Shown here one piece after another: positions 7,213-10,478 of a stretch of DNA of 10,478 nucleotides. The translations under genes were made by a program, and so were the position numbers. Each line of letters opens with the position of its first letter. Within the stretch, counting starts at the first letter, position 1. Under the pieces are notes generated by a model. It ran no database searches and was not told where the DNA came from. It saw only the letters and a program-made list of their open reading frames with translations. Origin of the DNA: CAZNNH01 sp964574335 (GTDB lineage: Bacteria > Acidobacteriota > Vicinamibacteria > Fen-336); the NCBI GenBank assembly GCA_964574335.1, contig CAZNNH010000206.1, positions 1 to 10,478 on the forward strand. The letters are read 5' to 3'.

Positions 7213-7662
7213 ATGACCGATGAGGCCTGCGAGGTCCCCGACCACAACCCGACGTCCGACCAGGTCCGCCGCATCCTCGAGACGAGCCGCGTGGTCGCCG
7301 TGGTCGGCCTCAGCTCCAACCCGGAGCGAGAGTCGAACCAGGTGGCCCGCTACCTGATCCACCACGGCTACACGGTGGTGCCGGTGAACCCCGGGGAGAA
7401 GGAGATACTGGGCCGGCCCTGCTATCCCGACCTGGCCTCGATCCCCTCCGCGGTGGATATCGTCGACATCTTCCGCAAGGTCGACGCCATCCCGGGGATC
7501 GTCGACCAGGCGATCGAGAAGGGCGCCAAGGTGGTCTGGATGCAGCTCGGCCTGGCCCACAACGCCTCCGCCGCCAAGGCCCGCGCCGCGGGCCTCGAGG
7601 TGGTGATGTCCCGCTGCATCAAGATCGAGCACGCCCGGCTCGGCGGACCCGCCGGACGCTGA
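7213..7662 (+). CDS. CoA-binding domain protein (CoA_binding_2 / YccU-like)
   Basis: This 149-residue protein is a single Rossmann-fold domain of the family related to the CoA-binding domain of succinyl-CoA synthetase and acyl-CoA synthetases. After about 28 residues it shows the nucleotide-binding turn VAVVGLSSNPERESNQVARY, then GYTVVPVNPGEKEILG, a Tyr/Pro loop (CYPDLASIP), VDIVDIFRK, KVVWMQLGLAHN and a C-terminal VVMSRCIKIEHARL. These follow the family order end to end, and the length is usual for the stand-alone form. There is no signal peptide, so it acts in the cytoplasm. Members bind CoA-like ligands; their physiological role is poorly defined, and no catalytic role can be read here. 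It is divergent from the hybrid kinase (122 bases) and converges on the GAF gene (68 bases), so it is transcribed alone. Confidence 0.93.
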   Translation: MTDEACEVPDHNPTSDQVRRILETSRVVAVVGLSSNPERESNQVARYLIHHGYTVVPVNPGEKEILGRPCYPDLASIPSAVDIVDIFRKVDAIPGIVDQAIEKGAKVVWMQLGLAHNASAAKARAAGLEVVMSRCIKIEHARLGGPAGR

Positions 7663-7664
7663 GA

Positions 7665-7704
7665 CCGCCACGGCGGCCGAGCCGGTCCGGCCACTGGCGC
7701 CGTG
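7665..7704. terminator. Candidate bidirectional terminator in convergent spacer
   Basis: The 68 bases between the stop codons of the CoA-binding and GAF genes are rich in GC inverted repeats. CACGGCG (7669-7675) pairs with CGCCGTG (7698-7704). Inside the loop, GCCGGTCCGGC (7681-7691) is itself a palindrome about a central base. CCGCCACGGCGG (7665-7676) is an alternative hairpin. There is no T-tract after the stem on either strand, so termination is inferred from position and symmetry alone. Confidence 0.35.
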
Positions 7705-7730
7705 AAAGCGGCTCCGCCCCGGTGGCCCGA

Positions 7731-8765
7731 TCAGAGCTGGCGGTAGCCGCTCTCGAACCAGATCTGGAAGTCGTCCACCAGGGTCTGGTAGTTCTGGCGC
7801 AGCATCGCGTACATCCGCGACTGCTGGATGGCCAGGCCGCACTCGTCGGCGATCGCCTTCATGAAGTACTTCTCGTCGTCCGAGAACGGGTACGGGTTGT
7901 GGGTGTAGAGGCACAGCACGCCCACCGCCTTGGCCCGGATCATCAGCGGCACGTGGAGGATCGAGGAGACCCCCTCCTCGGCCACCTTGGAGAGATAGGG
8001 CGTGGCCGGCTCGGCCCGCGGATCGACGAGCTGGGTGCAGCGACCCTGCATCGCCTCGGCGATCCCCCGCCCCGGCTCGCGCTTCTGGAAGGCCAGGAAG
8101 CGGGTGCTCAGGCCGAACGAGGCCCGCAGCTTGAGCTCCTTGTCCTCGGCGTCCAGCAGGTGGATGGTGCACCCCTTGGCGCGCAGGTCCTCGGAGATGG
8201 CCCGCGCCACCGACTCGAGCGCCGCGCCCAGGCTCAGCGAGGACCGGACGGCGGCGGTCACGTTGTCGAGGATCTGGTGGAACATGGCGTTGGTCACGGC
8301 GCGGGCGCAGAAGGCGGCCACCACCTCCATCAGCTTGAGATCCGTCTCCGAGAACTCCCGCGGTCCGCCGGCGTAGCACAGCATCACGCCGATCACCTGG
8401 CCCCGGGTCCGCAGCGGCACGATGACCGCCGCCTCGAGCCCCTCGCCGGCGTGGGCCTCGGGGTACTGGACGCGGGGGTCGGCGGTGCAGTCCGCGATCA
8501 CGGCCTGCTTCCCCTCGCGCGCCTCGGCCATGGCTCGACCGGCATCCACCGGCCCCACGGCGAGGAAGCTCTCGGAGAGCCCGAACGAGGCGATGTGCTC
8601 GAGCAGCTCCTGGTCCTGGCTGAGCAGGCGGAACTGGCAGCCCTTGAGCTCGAGCTGCTCGACGATGGCCCGAGCGGTGCGCTCGAGCAGCTCGGTGGTC
8701 CCGATGGGTGAGTTGTACGCTTCGCCGACGGCGCTGAGGATCTCCAGGTACTGCTTGCTCTGCAC
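7731..8765 (-). CDS. Tandem double-GAF-domain protein without output domain
   Basis: This 344-residue cytoplasmic protein consists of two GAF domains (about 10-160 and 175-317) and a short tail ending WFESGYRQL. GAF domains bind small ligands or act in dimer signalling. Here no kinase, cyclase, phosphodiesterase or DNA-binding region follows, so it would work through a partner or as a ligand binder. The domains look like an internal duplication: KGCQFRLL...ELLEHIASFGLSESFLA (from 41) aligns with KGCTIHLL...ELKLRASFGLSTRFLA (from 197). Cys43 and Cys199 occupy the same place in each. GAF core strands are visible in AAVIVPLRTRGQVIGVMLCY and SSILHVPLMIRAKAVGVLCLY. The start is a GTG at 8765 preceded by GAAGGGGGGAG; no membrane or export signal is present. 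The open frame runs on to 9440, but that stretch is low-quality sequence opposite the protease gene. It is divergent from the protease gene across 198 bases. Confidence 0.88.
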   Translation of the reverse strand: MQSKQYLEILSAVGEAYNSPIGTTELLERTARAIVEQLELKGCQFRLLSQDQELLEHIASFGLSESFLAVGPVDAGRAMAEAREGKQAVIADCTADPRVQYPEAHAGEGLEAAVIVPLRTRGQVIGVMLCYAGGPREFSETDLKLMEVVAAFCARAVTNAMFHQILDNVTAAVRSSLSLGAALESVARAISEDLRAKGCTIHLLDAEDKELKLRASFGLSTRFLAFQKREPGRGIAEAMQGRCTQLVDPRAEPATPYLSKVAEEGVSSILHVPLMIRAKAVGVLCLYTHNPYPFSDDEKYFMKAIADECGLAIQQSRMYAMLRQNYQTLVDDFQIWFESGYRQL

Positions 8766-8896
8766 GGCTCCCCCCTTCCGTTGAACCGCGGGCCGGCGAG
8801 CCCCGAGGGCGGTCGAGGTCGGGGCCAGGCTGCCGGGCGACAGCGGCCGGGCACAGTATGCCACGCCGCGGTGGGCGGCGCTCCGGCAGGGAACGC

Positions 8897-8912
8897 CAGG
8901 GAGGCCTCCCTG
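8897..8912. repeat. Perfect 16-bp palindrome upstream of the protease gene
   Basis: CAGGGAGGCCTCCCTG reads identically on both strands with no spacer. It ends 24 bases before the TAGAAT hexamer and 51 bases before the protease ATG, next to where a -35 box would sit. That is a typical place for a dimeric repressor or activator. It could also form a cruciform, but it is too far from a stop codon to be a terminator for a known gene. Confidence 0.6.
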
Positions 8913-8951
8913 AGTGCACGGAGCTCGGCAACGCGCTAGAATCCGGCCGCC

Positions 8952-8956
8952 AGGAG
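8952..8956 (+). promoter_or_regulatory. Shine-Dalgarno sequence of the protease gene
   Basis: AGGAG lies seven bases before the ATG at 8964. It supports this start, which places the zinc ribbon at the extreme N-terminus. Confidence 0.7.
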
Positions 8957-8963
8957 CCTCTCC

Positions 8964-10478
8964 ATGAGCGAGTCGGATCGCGAGCCGTGTCCTCACTGCG
9001 CCGAGCCCATCGGCATCGAGGCCCGGGTCTGCCCCTTCTGCCGCTGCAGCGCTCTGGTGGTGTTGGCGCTCGACGACCGGGTCGCAGACCCTCGCGCCCG
9101 CTACCAGGCGGCGCGCAAGCTGGCGGCGTTGGGACCGCCCTTTTCCGGCTTCCTGGCGCTCCAGAAGGAGATGGAGCGGCCACGGCCACGCCTGGCCGGC
9201 GGCCTCACCCAGGCCATGGCCCGCTCCGGCCTGGAGGTGCTGAAGGCCCAGGGGCTCGAGGGCCGGGCTCAGGCCGAGCCGGCCCAGCGGCCGGAAACCC
9301 GATCGGCTCGCAAGTCGGCTCGCAAGTCGGCTCGGGTCCCGCTGGTGGTTGCTGCCGCGATGGCCGGCGTGGTCCTGGTCGGCGTCGCCCTCCTGCTGGG
9401 GCTCCGGTACGGCAGGGGGATCCTCCTGCAGGGCCAGCAAAGCGCGCCGGCCCCGGCGTCGGCGAAGGCGCCGCTCGCCACGGTGGCCCCCGAGGCCGGT
9501 CCCATCCCCTTACAGCGTGCCGTCGCCGGCACCGTGTCGCTGTATTGCCCGACCTCGGTGGCCGCCGGCTTCTTCGTGGAAGAGGATATGGTCCTGACCA
9601 ACGCCCACGCCCTCTGCGCCGGGGGCGGCATCATCCAGGTCCGGCTCTCCGACGGCCGGCAGGCGGAGGGCGTGGCGATCGCTGCGGACGAGGCGCTGGA
9701 CCTGGCCCTGGTCAGGGTCACCGGCGCCGAGGCGGAGCCTCTGGTCCTGGGCGACGCCGGTGCGCTGGGCGTCGGAGACCCGGTGACCCTGGTCGGCAGC
9801 CCGGTGGGCCTCGACTTCACGGTCCACCGTGGTGCGGTCAGCAGCCTCGAGCGCAGCTTCCTGGGAGTCGCCTACATTCAGCTCGACGCCGGCATCAACC
9901 CGGGCAACAGCGGCGGGCCGCTGCTCGACGCCGATGGCCACGTGGTCGGCGTGGTGTCGCTGAAGCGCGTCGACGCCGACGGCATTGGCCTGGCTCTGCC
10001 CATCAACTACGCCTACTCCGGCGGCTCCGCCATGCTGCCGGACCTGGCGCCGGTGGCCCTCTCGGAGGGTTTCGAGGCGATGCTGAGAAGCGCAGCGAGC
10101 GACGACCGGCAGGCGGTCGCGGAGATCGGCCAGCTCGACCTGCGGCCGGCCCTGTACAGCGCCAGCGTCGACGAGTACGGTCGGCTGGTGGCGAAGGTCG
10201 TCAGGCCGTCGTCTCACGAGCCCGGGCCCGAGACCTTCTCTTTCCGGTTCGTCCGTGGAACGGAGACCCTGTGCACGCTCAGAAGCGGCGTCAGCCGCTG
10301 GGAGACGTTCGAGCCTCCGACCAAGGCTGACCCTCGAGTGATGGGCTGGCTGCAGCGTCACGGCCTGGTGCTGGGGCTGTACGTGGGCGAGGCGGCCATG
10401 AACTGGAGCCTGTGCTCGGCGATCGGCAGCGGCGCCACGCTGGAGCTCGAGGGCGGCGACCCGGAGCACTCGAAGATC
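8964..10478 (+). CDS. Zinc-ribbon, membrane-anchored trypsin-like serine protease (partial, right end open)
   Basis: The frame is open for 505 codons to the window edge. The N-terminus has a zinc-ribbon pattern, CPHC (9-12) and CPFC (23-26), followed by a charged linker. A basic repeat RSARKSARKSAR (113-124) leads into one membrane segment (about 125-147). The positive charges before it predict zinc ribbon inside and protease outside the cytoplasmic membrane. After an Ala/Pro linker comes a trypsin/HtrA-like domain: His215 in VLTNAHALC, Asp246 in DEALDLALV and Ser316 in NPGNSGGPL form a complete triad. Cys195 and Cys218 flank the histidine and could pair as in chymotrypsin. No PDZ domain follows in the visible part. 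Instead, residues 353-505 form an unassigned, partly beta-rich region with Cys437 and Cys484. Substrate is unknown; envelope protein quality control or signalling by regulated proteolysis is inference. The gene stands alone, divergent from the GAF gene. Confidence 0.9.
   Translation, partial: MSESDREPCPHCAEPIGIEARVCPFCRCSALVVLALDDRVADPRARYQAARKLAALGPPFSGFLALQKEMERPRPRLAGGLTQAMARSGLEVLKAQGLEGRAQAEPAQRPETRSARKSARKSARVPLVVAAAMAGVVLVGVALLLGLRYGRGILLQGQQSAPAPASAKAPLATVAPEAGPIPLQRAVAGTVSLYCPTSVAAGFFVEEDMVLTNAHALCAGGGIIQVRLSDGRQAEGVAIAADEALDLALVRVTGAEAEPLVLGDAGALGVGDPVTLVGSPVGLDFTVHRGAVSSLERSFLGVAYIQLDAGINPGNSGGPLLDADGHVVGVVSLKRVDADGIGLALPINYAYSGGSAMLPDLAPVALSEGFEAMLRSAASDDRQAVAEIGQLDLRPALYSASVDEYGRLVAKVVRPSSHEPGPETFSFRFVRGTETLCTLRSGVSRWETFEPPTKADPRVMGWLQRHGLVLGLYVGEAAMNWSLCSAIGSGATLELEGGDPEHSKI
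9303..9334 (+). repeat. 12-bp tandem repeat inside the protease gene
   Basis: TCGGCTCGCAAG occurs twice exactly and then as a partial third copy (TCGGCTCG). It encodes SARK-SARK-SAR directly before the membrane segment. The period is a multiple of three, so changes in copy number keep the reading frame and alter only the number of basic residues at the membrane face. Confidence 0.85.

Larger units (their letters stand above)
8766..8963. promoter_or_regulatory. Divergent promoter region between GAF and protease genes
   Basis: This 198-base non-coding stretch must carry both promoters. For the protease a TAGAAT hexamer at 8937-8942 (5 of 6 to the -10 consensus) stands out, about 22 bases before the start codon; no convincing -35 is seen. 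For the GAF gene only CATACT on the minus strand near 8855-8860 resembles a -10, with no -35. A perfect 16-bp palindrome at 8897-8912 is the clearest possible regulatory element. Confidence 0.45.

Noticed and set aside
7093..9189. Minus-strand open frame (698 codons) spanning the CoA-binding gene and the GAF gene
   Set aside because: It runs antisense to the clear CoA-binding protein and out of frame with the clear double-GAF protein. Its composition is Arg/Gly/Ala-rich without domains.
9510..9512. TTA leucine codon in the protease gene
   Set aside because: TTA is rare in such a GC-rich sequence and can be a control point in actinomycetes. A single occurrence here, with no sign of an actinomycete host, does not support regulation.
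8858..10330. Plus-strand open frame (490 codons) overlapping the protease
   Set aside because: The correct frame, from 8964, contains the zinc ribbon, membrane segment and catalytic triad. This frame is Gly/Arg-rich shadow sequence.

Overview
The window is very GC-rich and almost fully coding, with third codon positions nearly all G or C. It holds six protein genes and no RNA gene, insertion sequence or CRISPR array that I can see. The signal peptide, the transmembrane protease and the large hybrid sensor kinase point to a high-GC Gram-negative bacterium. Acidobacteriota, Myxococcota or a related soil or sediment lineage would fit, but no marker gene settles this. The largest gap without a gene is about 200 bases.

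Layout, left to right. A polytopic membrane protein resembling GT-C glycosyltransferases lies on the minus strand (1-1941, C-terminus outside the window); its N-terminus probably continues to 2020 in another frame. It is divergent from a secreted glycoside hydrolase family 2 enzyme of beta-mannosidase type (2057-4783, plus). That gene converges on a seven-membrane-segment PAS/histidine kinase/receiver hybrid kinase (4823-7090, minus). The kinase is divergent from a small CoA-binding Rossmann protein (7213-7662, plus). This converges on a double-GAF-domain protein (7731-8765, minus), which is divergent from a zinc-ribbon, transmembrane, trypsin-like serine protease (8964 to the right end, plus, open).

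The six genes alternate strictly in strand, so none shares an operon with a neighbour inside the window and each needs its own promoter. Three divergent promoter regions (about 2021-2056, 7091-7212 and 8766-8963) and two short convergent spacers (4784-4822 and 7663-7730) separate them. Two of the divergent regions carry inverted repeats with the same GGGAGG/CCTCCC core.

Functionally this is a loose set of envelope and signalling genes rather than one pathway: a possible glycan-related membrane protein beside a secreted glycosidase, then a sensor kinase, a metabolite-binding protein, a GAF sensor and a membrane-anchored protease. The points most worth following are a probable one-base frameshift at the start of the membrane protein, the unusual zinc ribbon/membrane/protease architecture with an unassigned C-terminal region, and a perfect 16-bp palindrome upstream of the protease. 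I did not find clear evidence of a new defence or mobile system.
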